This document shows, piece by piece, positions 55,985-63,503 of a stretch of 64,000 bases of DNA. The DNA is from Nocardioides luteus. GTDB lineage: Bacteria > Actinomycetota > Actinomycetes > Propionibacteriales > Nocardioidaceae. Below the pieces are notes generated by a model, which had not been told where the DNA came from, searched no databases, and was given only the letters and a program-made list of their open reading frames with translations. The stretch spans positions 1,116,001 to 1,180,000 of the forward strand of contig NZ_JADOVJ010000001.1 of the NCBI RefSeq assembly GCF_015752315.1, given 5' to 3'. The number at the start of each line of letters is the position of its first letter. The first letter of the stretch is position 1. The translations under genes were made by a program, and so were the position numbers.

Positions 55985-56491
55985 TCAGGGGCGGGGGTAG
56001 CCGCGGCGTACGGCTCGCTCCAGGATTCCCAGCGTGGCCCGGATCGACTTCTGGTCGATGACCGGGAAGATCGGCTTCCACTCGGGGAGGGCGGTGGACC
56101 AGTCGCAGTAGGAGGTGACGCGGGTGTCGCCGGAGTCGAGCTGCTCGAGCTCGTAGCCGAAGCGGTGGCCGATCGGCGGCTTGACGGTGCCTTCGATGGT
56201 CCACTCGATCGCCCGGTCGGGGTCGAAGCCGGTGATGATCACGGTGACGTCGTACCTGCCCATCGGGTAGTCGCCGAGGGCCTCGCGGTCCATGTGGACG
56301 ACGAACCGGTCGCCGATCGCGGCCACGGCGGACCCGTCCGCCGACTGGAGCATGCCGGAGGCGTCGATGGCGACGTGCCCGTCGGGGTCGACCAGGACGG
56401 CGAAGATGTCGGTGGGGGAGGCGGGGATGATCCGCTCGGCGTCGATGCGTTCGGCCTCGACGGGCTCGGCGGCCTGGGTCTGTTCCGTCAC
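55985..56491 (-). CDS. SRPBCC (START-like) family protein
   Basis: The product is 168 aa. After a charged N-terminus (~1-20) comes an SRPBCC/Bet v 1-like fold: ERIIPASPTDIFAVLVDPDG, HVAIDASGMLQSADG, GDRFVVHMDREALGDYPMG, RYDVTVIITGFDPDRAIEW, TRVTSYCDWS. Such proteins bind hydrophobic ligands in a deep cavity; many actinobacterial ones are uncharacterised polyketide-cyclase-like proteins. GTG 56491 has TAGATT 8 nt upstream. The gene is divergent from the double 3HCDH gene, so it may act in the same lipid context. Confidence 0.82.
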   Translation of the reverse strand: MTEQTQAAEPVEAERIDAERIIPASPTDIFAVLVDPDGHVAIDASGMLQSADGSAVAAIGDRFVVHMDREALGDYPMGRYDVTVIITGFDPDRAIEWTIEGTVKPPIGHRFGYELEQLDSGDTRVTSYCDWSTALPEWKPIFPVIDQKSIRATLGILERAVRRGYPRP

Positions 56492-56499
56492 GGGGCCTG

Positions 56500-56505
56500 A
56501 ATCTA
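56500..56505 (-). promoter_or_regulatory. -10 element (TAGATT) of the SRPBCC gene
   Basis: TAGATT on the minus strand, 8 nt, then GTG 56491. Confidence 0.45.
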
Positions 56506-56552
56506 GCGGCGTCCTGGCGTACCCGGCACCACCCCGTGGCAGGATGCTCGAC

Positions 56553-58331
56553 ATGAGCGAGCGCACGATCGAGACAGTCGGAGTCGTCGGCCTGGGCACC
56601 ATGGGTGCGGGGATCGCGGAGGTGTTCGCCCGCAACGGGTTCACCGTCGTCGGGGTGGAGCGGGACGAGGAGGGCCTCGAGCGCGGCAAGGCGCACCTGG
56701 CGCACTCGACGGGTCGTGCGGTCAAGCGTGGCAAGCTCAGCGAGGAGGAGCAGGAGGCGCTGCTCGGCCGGATCTCCTTCGCCACCGACGCGACGGCGCT
56801 CAAGGACGTCGACATGGTCGTCGAGGCGGTCGTGGAGTCGTTGGAGCTGAAGAAGTCCATCCTCGCCACCCTCGACGAGATCGTGGCTCCCGAGACGATC
56901 CTGGCGACCAACACCTCGTCGCTCTCGGTGACCGAGATCTCGACCGCCTCCAAGCACCCGGGGCGGGTCGTCGGCGTGCACTTCTTCAACCCCGCGCCGG
57001 TGCAGAAGTTCGTCGAGATCGTACGCACCGTGGTGACCGAGCCCGAGGTGCTCGAGGACGCCCGCGCGGTCGTCGGCAAGCTCGGCAAGTCGCCGGTGGT
57101 CTGCGGTGACCGGGCCGGGTTCATCGCCAACGCACTCCTCTTCGGCTACCTCAACCACGCGGTCGCGATGTTCGAGGGCCACTACGCCACCCGCGAGGAC
57201 ATCGACACCGCGATGCGGCTGGGCTGCGGCTACCCGATGGGGCCGCTGGCACTGCTGGACCTGATCGGCCTGGACACCTCCTACGAGATCCTCGACACGA
57301 TGTACCGCCAGGGTCGCGACCGGCTGCACGCCCCCGCGCCGATCCTCAAGCAGATGGTCACCGCCGGGATGCTCGGGCGGAAGTCGGGCCGCGGCTTCTA
57401 CACCTACGAGGCCGCCGACTCGCCGGTCGTGGTCCCGGACGCGCTCACCCCGAGCGCCGACGCCACCCACGAGCTGCGCCGGTCGATCACGAAGGTGGGC
57501 GTCGTCGGCACCGGGACGATGGCCTCCGGGATCGTCGAGGTCTTCGCCAAGGGCGGCTACGACGTGACGTACGTCGGGCGTAGTCAGGACAAGGTCGACG
57601 GCGTCGCCGCGCGGATCACCAAGAGCCTCGACAAGGCGATCGGACGAGGCAAGCTCGAGGAGTCGGCGAAGCCGGAGATCCTCGGCCGCCTGACGGGCAC
57701 CACGTCGCTGGACGACCTGGCCGACGTCGACATCGTCGTGGAGGCGATCGCCGAGGACCTGGCCATCAAGACCACGCTCTTCGAGAACCTCGACGACATC
57801 TGCAAGCCCGGCGCGATCCTGGCGACCACGACCTCGAGCCTGCCGGTCATCGAGCTGGCGCGGGTGACGAAGCGGCCGGCCGACGTCGTCGGGATGCACT
57901 TCTTCAACCCGGCGCCGGTGATGAAGCTGGTCGAGGTCGTCTCCACCGTCACCACGGCCGAGGAGGTCTCCGAGACCGTCCGTGCGCTGTGCGCGAAGGT
58001 CGGCAAGTCGCCGGTCTCGTGCGGCGACCGCGCCGGCTTCATCGTCAACGCGCTGCTCTTCCCCTACCTCAACGACGCGGTCAAGATGCTCGAGGGGCAC
58101 TACGCCACCGCCGACGACATCGACACCGCGATGAAGCTCGGCTGTGCGCTCCCGATGGGTCCGTTCGAGCTGCTCGACGTGGTCGGCAACGACGTCTCGC
58201 TCGCCATCGAGCGTGAGCTCTACCTGGAGTTCCGCGAGCCGGGCTTCGCGCCCGCGCCGCTGCTCGAGCACCTGGTCACCGCGGGCTACCTCGGCCGTAA
58301 GACCGGCAAGGGGTTCCGCGACTACAGCTGA
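56553..58331 (+). CDS. Tandem-duplicated 3-hydroxyacyl-CoA dehydrogenase (two full modules)
   Basis: The product is 592 aa. Module 1 (~1-290): VGVVGLGTMGAGIAEVFARN, VHFFNPAPVQKFVEIV, CGDRAGFIANALLFGYLNHA, GRGFYTYE. Module 2 (~308-592): VGVVGTGTMASGIVEVFAKG, MHFFNPAPVMKLVEVV, CGDRAGFIVNALLFPYLNDA, GKGFRDYS. Both keep the Gly-rich NAD loop and the HFFNP catalytic His. The duplication probably forms an intramolecular dimer, since single-module enzymes are dimers. It would oxidise 3-hydroxyacyl-CoA or 3-hydroxybutyryl-CoA. ATG 56553 follows GGCAGGA by about 8 nt. Confidence 0.9.
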   Translation: MSERTIETVGVVGLGTMGAGIAEVFARNGFTVVGVERDEEGLERGKAHLAHSTGRAVKRGKLSEEEQEALLGRISFATDATALKDVDMVVEAVVESLELKKSILATLDEIVAPETILATNTSSLSVTEISTASKHPGRVVGVHFFNPAPVQKFVEIVRTVVTEPEVLEDARAVVGKLGKSPVVCGDRAGFIANALLFGYLNHAVAMFEGHYATREDIDTAMRLGCGYPMGPLALLDLIGLDTSYEILDTMYRQGRDRLHAPAPILKQMVTAGMLGRKSGRGFYTYEAADSPVVVPDALTPSADATHELRRSITKVGVVGTGTMASGIVEVFAKGGYDVTYVGRSQDKVDGVAARITKSLDKAIGRGKLEESAKPEILGRLTGTTSLDDLADVDIVVEAIAEDLAIKTTLFENLDDICKPGAILATTTSSLPVIELARVTKRPADVVGMHFFNPAPVMKLVEVVSTVTTAEEVSETVRALCAKVGKSPVSCGDRAGFIVNALLFPYLNDAVKMLEGHYATADDIDTAMKLGCALPMGPFELLDVVGNDVSLAIERELYLEFREPGFAPAPLLEHLVTAGYLGRKTGKGFRDYS

Positions 58332-58347
58332 GCCGCCGGCGGCGTCA

Positions 58348-58433
58348 GTTCGTCTAGGTATGCAGCCAGACTGCCGCATCCCACGTGGAACTCCGCTTGG
58401 GATGCGCGGGCTCGCCTGCATACCTAGACGAAC
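58348..58433. terminator. Long palindrome with nested second stem after the double 3HCDH gene
   Basis: Outer arms of 18 bp (58348-58365 with 58416-58433) and inner arms CGCATCCCA / TGGGATGCG (58375-58383, 58398-58406) nest. It ends 23 bp before the -10 of the next gene. Confidence 0.75.
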
Positions 58434-58456
58434 CGCGCCCCCGACCACCCCGGCAG

Positions 58457-58462
58457 TACGCT
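58457..58462 (+). promoter_or_regulatory. -10 element (TACGCT), leaderless start at 58470
   Basis: TACGCT, 7 nt, then GTG 58470. Confidence 0.55.
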
Positions 58463-58469
58463 GAATGAC

Positions 58470-59258
58470 GTGGGACTTCTGATCGCACTTCTCATCGTCG
58501 TCGCGGTGATCGGGACCGTGGTCGTGACCAGCAGGCGTTCGCAGGCGCGAGCGCTGGAAAAGCAGCGCGCCGAGCTCGAACCGGTCAAGCAGCTCGCCTT
58601 CGAGGACGTCACCGCCTTCGGTGAGGAGCTGCAGAAGCTCGACCTCGACATGTCCGGCAAGGAGCTCGACGAGGGCGCCAACGCCGACTACCAGCGGGCG
58701 CTGGACGAGTACGAGACGGCCAAGCGCACCGTCGACAGGATGACCTCGCCCGACGACGTCAAGCAGATCACGACGATCGTCGAGGACGGTCGCTACGCGA
58801 TCGCGTGCGTCAAGGCGCGGGTCGCCGGGGAACCGCTGCCCAAGCGCCGCCCGCCGTGCTTCTTCGACCCCCGCCACGGCCTCTCGGTCGAGGACGTGGC
58901 CTGGGCGCCGCCGGGCGGCACCACTCGTGACGTACCTGCCTGCGCGCTCGACGCCGAGCGTGTCAAGGCCGGCGCCGAGCCCGACACCCGCAAGGTGATG
59001 GTCGGCAACGAGCGGGTTCCCTACTGGCAGGGTGGCCCGGCCTACCGGCCCTACGCCGCCGGCTACTTCGGCGCCTTCTCGCCGATGGACTGGATGTTCG
59101 CCGGGCTGATGTTCAGCGCGTTCGGCGGCTTCGACGCCTTCGGTGAGATCGGTGAGGGCATGGGCGACGCGATCGGCGGCATCGGCGAGGGCATCGGCGA
59201 CGCCTTCGGTGGGATTGGTGACGGCATCGGAGACATGTTCGACGGCTTCGATTTCTGA
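58470..59258 (+). CDS. Membrane-anchored hypothetical protein with Gly/Asp-rich C-terminal repeats
   Basis: The product is 262 aa. It has an N-terminal TM helix (~2-20), RRSQARALEKQRAELEPVKQ, then a helical domain (~40-110). A conserved-looking block CFFDPRHGLSVEDVAWAPPG, TTRDVPACALDAERVKAG carries two cysteines. A Tyr-rich stretch and an aromatic membrane-like segment (SPMDWMFAGLMFSAFGGF, ~209) precede the tail, which repeats G-I-G-(E/D)-G-(I/M)-G-D five times. The FDPRHG block recurs in actinobacterial proteins of unknown function that I cannot name. It starts a run of three leaderless genes on the plus strand. Confidence 0.65.
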   Translation: MGLLIALLIVVAVIGTVVVTSRRSQARALEKQRAELEPVKQLAFEDVTAFGEELQKLDLDMSGKELDEGANADYQRALDEYETAKRTVDRMTSPDDVKQITTIVEDGRYAIACVKARVAGEPLPKRRPPCFFDPRHGLSVEDVAWAPPGGTTRDVPACALDAERVKAGAEPDTRKVMVGNERVPYWQGGPAYRPYAAGYFGAFSPMDWMFAGLMFSAFGGFDAFGEIGEGMGDAIGGIGEGIGDAFGGIGDGIGDMFDGFDF

Positions 59259-59263
59259 GCCCT

Positions 59264-59269
59264 TACGAT
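59264..59269 (+). promoter_or_regulatory. -10 element (TACGAT), leaderless alpha/beta hydrolase gene
   Basis: TACGAT, 6 nt, then GTG 59276. Confidence 0.5.
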
Positions 59270-59275
59270 CCTCCG

Positions 59276-60064
59276 GTGACACTTCATACGCTCGAGCTCG
59301 GCGAGTCCGGCAACCGCGTCGTCTTCCTGCACGGGCTCTTCGGCCAGGGCCGCAACTGGAACACGCTCGGCAAGCAGCTGGCCGACAAGCATCGGGTCAC
59401 GCTCGTCGACCTGCCCCACCACGGCCGCTCGCCGCAGCCTGACACCTTCGACTACCTCGACGTGACCGCGGCCGTCGCGGAGCTCCTCTCTGCTGATGAC
59501 GGGGCCGACGACCCCGCGACCGTGGTCGGCCACTCGATGGGCGGCAAGGTGGCGATGCTGCTCGCGATCACCCGCCCCGAGCTGGTCGCGAAGCTGGTCG
59601 TGGCCGACATGTCCCCGGTCGTCTACGAGCGCGTCGGCGGCTTCAAGACGTACGTCGACGCGATGCAGGCGCTCGACCTGAGCCGCATCACCCGGCGCGA
59701 GGAGGCGGACGCGGGGATGCAGGAGGCCGTCCCGGACCCGACGATCCGCGGCTTCCTGCTGCAGAACCTGCGCCGCGATGGCGACGGCTGGCGCTGGGCG
59801 ATGAACCTGGACGTGCTCGGGCGCGACCTCGACCGCATCGGCGCCTGGCCGGCCGAGGAGCTGAAGGCGTACGAGCCCTACGACGGGCCCGTGCTGTGGG
59901 TGGCCGGCGAGCTGTCGAACTACGTCACCGACGACTACGCGCCGGCGATGAAGGAATGGTTCCCGCGCTACCGCAAGGTGACCATCAAGGGCGCCGGTCA
60001 CTGGGTCCACTCCGAGAAGCCGGAGACCTTCCTCGCCGCCCTGCGTCAGTTCCTCGGCGACTGA
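59276..60064 (+). CDS. Alpha/beta hydrolase (YbfF-like esterase)
   Basis: The product is 262 aa. The catalytic triad context is clear: oxyanion motif VFLHGLFGQGRNWN (~15-28), nucleophile Ser in VVGHSMGGKVAML (~82-94) and His in IKGAGHWVHSEKPE (~238-251). The HGLFGQGRNW motif matches the YbfF/ABHD11 group, esterases acting on short acyl or acyl-CoA-type substrates. The GTG start is set by the TACGAT hexamer 6 nt upstream. Confidence 0.87.
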   Translation: MTLHTLELGESGNRVVFLHGLFGQGRNWNTLGKQLADKHRVTLVDLPHHGRSPQPDTFDYLDVTAAVAELLSADDGADDPATVVGHSMGGKVAMLLAITRPELVAKLVVADMSPVVYERVGGFKTYVDAMQALDLSRITRREEADAGMQEAVPDPTIRGFLLQNLRRDGDGWRWAMNLDVLGRDLDRIGAWPAEELKAYEPYDGPVLWVAGELSNYVTDDYAPAMKEWFPRYRKVTIKGAGHWVHSEKPETFLAALRQFLGD

Positions 60065-60078
60065 GCCGCTGCGGCGTC

Positions 60079-60084
60079 TACGCT
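60079..60084 (+). promoter_or_regulatory. -10 element (TACGCT), leaderless flavoprotein gene
   Basis: TACGCT, 7 nt, then ATG 60092. Confidence 0.5.
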
Positions 60085-60091
60085 GTGCGGC

Positions 60092-61783
60092 ATGGAGCGC
60101 GACAGGCCCGTCATCGTGCTGGTCGGCGGCGAGCACGCCGACCTCATCGAGCAGGAGTTCAGGGCACGCTACGACCGTGACTACCGGATCGAGCCGGTGG
60201 TGGGCTTCGCCGCGGGCCTGGACCGGACGCGCGAGCTCGTGGCCGAGGGTGCGCAGATCGCGATGGTCGCCGCCGAGCACGTGCTCGACGAGGGCACCTC
60301 GATCGAGCTGCTGCACCGCGTACCGGGCATCGTGGCGACGGCACGCCGGGTCGCGCTGGTCTCGTGGGAGGACTTCTCCGATGCACTCGACGACCTGCGT
60401 GCCGCCGCGCTCGAGCGCGAGATGGACACCTTCGTCCTCATCCCGCGCGGCCCGCGGGACGAGGAGTTCCACACCGCGCTGATCGAGCTTCTCTCGGAGT
60501 GGGGATGGTCGGTGGGCAGGCCTCTGGTGACCGTGACCGATGTCGTCGCCGAGCCGGGCGACCGCGCTGCGGCGGCGATCCGGGACCTGCTCGAACGGAT
60601 GGGCTTCCCGAACCGGCTGCTCGAACCGGGCGACGACGAGGCGCAGGAGCTCATCGAGGCCGCCGGCCCGGGGGCACAGCTGCCTCTGGTCCGTACGTTC
60701 CGGGGCCAGGTGGTCTCCGGGGCGACCGCGGCGACGGCCGCCGAGGCCATCTACGGCGGGTTCGACGAGATTCCCGAGGGTGTGATCGCCGACGTCGCCA
60801 TCGTGGGCGGCGGACCGGCGGGCCTCGCTGCGGCCGTCTACGCGGCGTCGGAGGGCTTGGCGACGGTCGTCGTCGAGCGCGACGCGATCGGCGGCCAGGC
60901 GGGGTCGAGCTCCATGATCCGCAACTACCTCGGCTTCCCCCGCGGCATCTCGGGGATGCGTCTCGCCCAGCGATCCCGCATCCAGGCCAGCCGGTTCGGG
61001 GCACGCTTCTTCTCCGGGCGGCCGGTGACCGGGATCGAGCCCGGCCCGGCCGACGAGCCGGAGCACCAGCACGTGCACGTACGCGGCGCCCAGTTCTGCG
61101 CGCGAACGGTCGTGCTCGCGATGGGCGTGACCTACCGGCGGCTCGGGGTCGCCGGCGTGGACGACCTGGTGGGTGCGGGCGTCTACTACGGCGCCGCGAC
61201 GTCGATGGCGCGCGAGATGCAGGGCCGTGAGGTCTTCGTGGTGGGCGGCGGCAACTCGGCCGGACAGGCGGCCATCCACCTCGCCAAGTTCGCGAAGGCC
61301 GTGACGATCCTGGTCCGGCGGCACGACCTCGCGGAGACCATGTCGGCCTATCTGGTGCGGGAGATCGACGCGACCTCGAACATCCAGGTTCGGCCCCGCA
61401 CGATCGTCGCCGACGGCGGCGGCGAGGGCCAGCTGGAGTGGCTCCTGCTGGAGAACCTGGACACCGGCGAGGACACCAAGACCTCCGCCGACGGCCTCTT
61501 CTGCCTGCTCGGAGCCGAACCCGACTGTGCGTGGCTGGCGGAGGGCGTGGCCCTCGACGAGCACGGGTTCGTCCTGACCGGCCGCGACGTGCCGCGCGAG
61601 GAGTGGGTCGACGGCAGCCCGCCCGCGAGCCTGGAGACGACGGTGCCGGGTGTCTTCGCCGTCGGCGACGTACGCGCCGGGTCGATGAAGCGGGTCGCCT
61701 CCGCGAGCGGCGAGGGTGCGTCCGTGCTTCCGCTGGTGCACGCCCACCTGGCGCGACTGCGCGCCCGGGAGTTCGGCGCCTGA
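60092..61783 (+). CDS. Receiver-like / thioredoxin-reductase-like fusion flavoprotein with degenerate receiver
   Basis: The product is 563 aa. Residues 1-~135 have the receiver fold of the response-regulator/thioredoxin-reductase fusion family, but the acidic pocket (usually DDD) reads VGGEH, the phospho-Asp strand reads IAMVAAEHVLDEG, and the conserved Lys lies in LIPRGPRD. A Grx-like linker without CxxC (~150-215) follows, then the FAD domain (VAIVGGGPAGLAAAVYAASE, ~232; GGQAGSSSMIRNYLGFPRG), the NADPH domain (VFVVGGGNSAGQAAIHLAK, ~385) and VFAVGDVRAGSMKRVASA. The CxxC of true thioredoxin reductases is absent (YYGAATSM instead). It is an NADPH-dependent flavoenzyme with an unknown acceptor. 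Confidence 0.82.
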   Translation: MERDRPVIVLVGGEHADLIEQEFRARYDRDYRIEPVVGFAAGLDRTRELVAEGAQIAMVAAEHVLDEGTSIELLHRVPGIVATARRVALVSWEDFSDALDDLRAAALEREMDTFVLIPRGPRDEEFHTALIELLSEWGWSVGRPLVTVTDVVAEPGDRAAAAIRDLLERMGFPNRLLEPGDDEAQELIEAAGPGAQLPLVRTFRGQVVSGATAATAAEAIYGGFDEIPEGVIADVAIVGGGPAGLAAAVYAASEGLATVVVERDAIGGQAGSSSMIRNYLGFPRGISGMRLAQRSRIQASRFGARFFSGRPVTGIEPGPADEPEHQHVHVRGAQFCARTVVLAMGVTYRRLGVAGVDDLVGAGVYYGAATSMAREMQGREVFVVGGGNSAGQAAIHLAKFAKAVTILVRRHDLAETMSAYLVREIDATSNIQVRPRTIVADGGGEGQLEWLLLENLDTGEDTKTSADGLFCLLGAEPDCAWLAEGVALDEHGFVLTGRDVPREEWVDGSPPASLETTVPGVFAVGDVRAGSMKRVASASGEGASVLPLVHAHLARLRAREFGA

Positions 61784-61795
61784 GCCGCTGAGACC

Positions 61796-62458
61796 TCAGG
61801 GCTCGATGAGGCCTGCCCTGATCGCGTACCGGGTCACCTGGGTGCGGTCGCGCAGGCCCAGCTTGGCGAGGATGTTCTCGCGGTGCCGCTCGACGGTCTT
61901 GTAGGAGATCGTCAGCTCGCGGGCGATCTCGCGGGTCGAGTGGCCCTCGGCGATGAGCTTGAGCACCTCGTCCTCACGCTCGGTCAGGACCGTACGCGGC
62001 AGGCTCTCGCCCCGGTTGAGCCGGTCGAGGTAGTCGCGGACGAGCGCGCTCATCGCCCCGGGGTAGACGAAGGCCTGGCCGCTCATCGCGGTGCGGCACG
62101 CCTTGACCAGGTCCTCGTCGGCGACCGACTTGAGGACGTAGCCGCTGGCGCCGACCTTGAGCGCCTCGAAGAAGTACTGCTCGTTGTCGTGCATCGAGAG
62201 CATCAGCATCTTCGGTGGCGTACGCATCCGGACGATGCTGCGAGCGGCCTGCAGCCCGGTCATCCGCGGCATCGCGACGTCGAGGATCACCAGGTCGACG
62301 TCGACGTCGCGCAGCGCGGCGACGGCCTCGGCGCCGTCCGCCGCCTCGGCGACCACCTCGAGGTCGGGCTCGGCGTCGAGGATGAGGCGTACGCCGCGGC
62401 GTACCAGGGTGTGGTCGTCGGCCAGCAGGATCCGGATCTTCGCAGGCGTCGGGGTCAC
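61796..62458 (-). CDS. LuxR/NarL-family response regulator
   Basis: The product is 220 aa. The receiver domain has the acidic pair in RILLADDHTLVRRGVRLIL, phospho-acceptor Asp60 in LVILDVAMPRMTG and Lys in GYVLKSV. The C-terminal GerE HTH (~155-218) has LTEREDEVLKLIAEGHSTRE, IARELTISYKTVERHRENIL. GTG 62458 overlaps the histidine kinase stop by 4 bp, so the pair is translationally coupled, kinase first. The likely target is the divergent transporter gene at 63504. A plus-strand flavoprotein gene converges on it. Confidence 0.93.
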   Translation of the reverse strand: MTPTPAKIRILLADDHTLVRRGVRLILDAEPDLEVVAEAADGAEAVAALRDVDVDLVILDVAMPRMTGLQAARSIVRMRTPPKMLMLSMHDNEQYFFEALKVGASGYVLKSVADEDLVKACRTAMSGQAFVYPGAMSALVRDYLDRLNRGESLPRTVLTEREDEVLKLIAEGHSTREIARELTISYKTVERHRENILAKLGLRDRTQVTRYAIRAGLIEP

Positions 62459-63402
62459 AGCGGCACCTCCAGGACGACGGTGGTGCCGCGGCCGGGAGCG
62501 CTGGTCACCCGGAGGTCGGCGCCGACGAGCAGGGCCCGTTCCCGCATGCCGCTGATCCCGGCGCCGGCGACGAGGTCGGCGCTGCCGCGGCCGTCGTCGG
62601 TGACGGTGAGGACGATCTTGTCGCCGACCTTGCACAGGGACAGCTCGGCGGTGGCGGCGTGGGCGTGGCGGACGACGTTGGTGAGCGCCTCCTGGGCGAC
62701 CCGGTAGATCACCAGCTCGCGGTCCTGGGGCAGCTCGGGCAGTCCGCGCCCGACGGTGCGGCGTACGCTGGTACGGCCGAGCGCGCCGACGTCGGTGGCC
62801 AGCGCAGCCAGGGCGGCGTGCAGGCCGAGGTCCTCGAGGACGCCCGGTCGCAGCTGCCGCGCCACCCGGCGTACGTCGTCGATACCCGTGCGCGCGGACT
62901 CGCGCACCGCGGCCAGGTCGGGTCGCACCGACTCGGGCACCTGTCGCTCCAGCCCCTTGAGCCCCAGGAGCACGACGGTCAGCGACTGGCCGACCTCGTC
63001 GTGGAGCTCCTGGGCGATCCGGTGCCGCTCGGCCTCCTGGGCGGCGAGCGCCTTGGCGTTGCTGGTGCTCCGCTCGGTCTCGAGCCGCTCCAGCATCGCG
63101 TTGTAGCTGGCCACCAGCCGGGCGCCGGCGCCCTTGCCGTGGGTGGTCAGACGCTGGTCGGGGGAGAGGTGGTCGACCGAGTCCATCGTGCGGATCACCC
63201 GGTCGATCGGCGCCAGGCTGCGCAGCAGGAGCAGTGCGTTGAGGGTCGCCATCACGACCAGCCCGACCGCCAGCACCACCGCCTCGGAGGCCAGGACCCG
63301 CTCGGAGACCCGGGCCGGGGACAGCGCCAGGACCAGGGTGCCGACGCAGAAGACCGCCCAGTTCGTCAGGCAGACCCGCCAGTAGAGGGGCAAGTGGCTC
63401 AT
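62455..63402 (-). CDS. NarL-type sensor histidine kinase
   Basis: The product is 316 aa. Two TM helices (~12-30, 36-58) with only a very short external loop are followed by a HAMP-like region (~60-115) and HisKA_3 with the phosphorylated His134 in AERHRIAQELHDEVGQSLT. The HATPase has VAQEALTNVVRHAHA, TVTDDGRGS and GISGMRERA. With so little outside the membrane it probably senses an intramembrane or cytoplasmic signal. ATG 63402 was chosen over upstream options because the TM helix then starts normally. Confidence 0.92.
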   Translation of the reverse strand: MSHLPLYWRVCLTNWAVFCVGTLVLALSPARVSERVLASEAVVLAVGLVVMATLNALLLLRSLAPIDRVIRTMDSVDHLSPDQRLTTHGKGAGARLVASYNAMLERLETERSTSNAKALAAQEAERHRIAQELHDEVGQSLTVVLLGLKGLERQVPESVRPDLAAVRESARTGIDDVRRVARQLRPGVLEDLGLHAALAALATDVGALGRTSVRRTVGRGLPELPQDRELVIYRVAQEALTNVVRHAHAATAELSLCKVGDKIVLTVTDDGRGSADLVAGAGISGMRERALLVGADLRVTSAPGRGTTVVLEVPL

Positions 63403-63436
63403 GCCCCAACCCTGACATGCTCTCTGGCCTGGACTT

Positions 63437-63454
63437 ATGGGTGGCAGCACCCAT
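63437..63454. promoter_or_regulatory. 18-bp palindrome ATGGGTG-GCAG-CACCCAT in the divergent region
   Basis: Perfect 7-bp arms lie between the histidine kinase (starts 63402, minus) and the transporter (starts 63504, plus). This is a candidate site for the response regulator encoded alongside. Confidence 0.5.
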
Positions 63455-63503
63455 TCGGATCCGGCGTGCGGTCGCGGAGAGTCGAGGGCATGGAGCTCAA
63501 CGC

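Noticed and set aside
55935..59282. A 1115-codon open frame on the minus strand across the 3HCDH region
   Set aside because: It spans several well-supported genes and two palindromes and has no recognisable domain.
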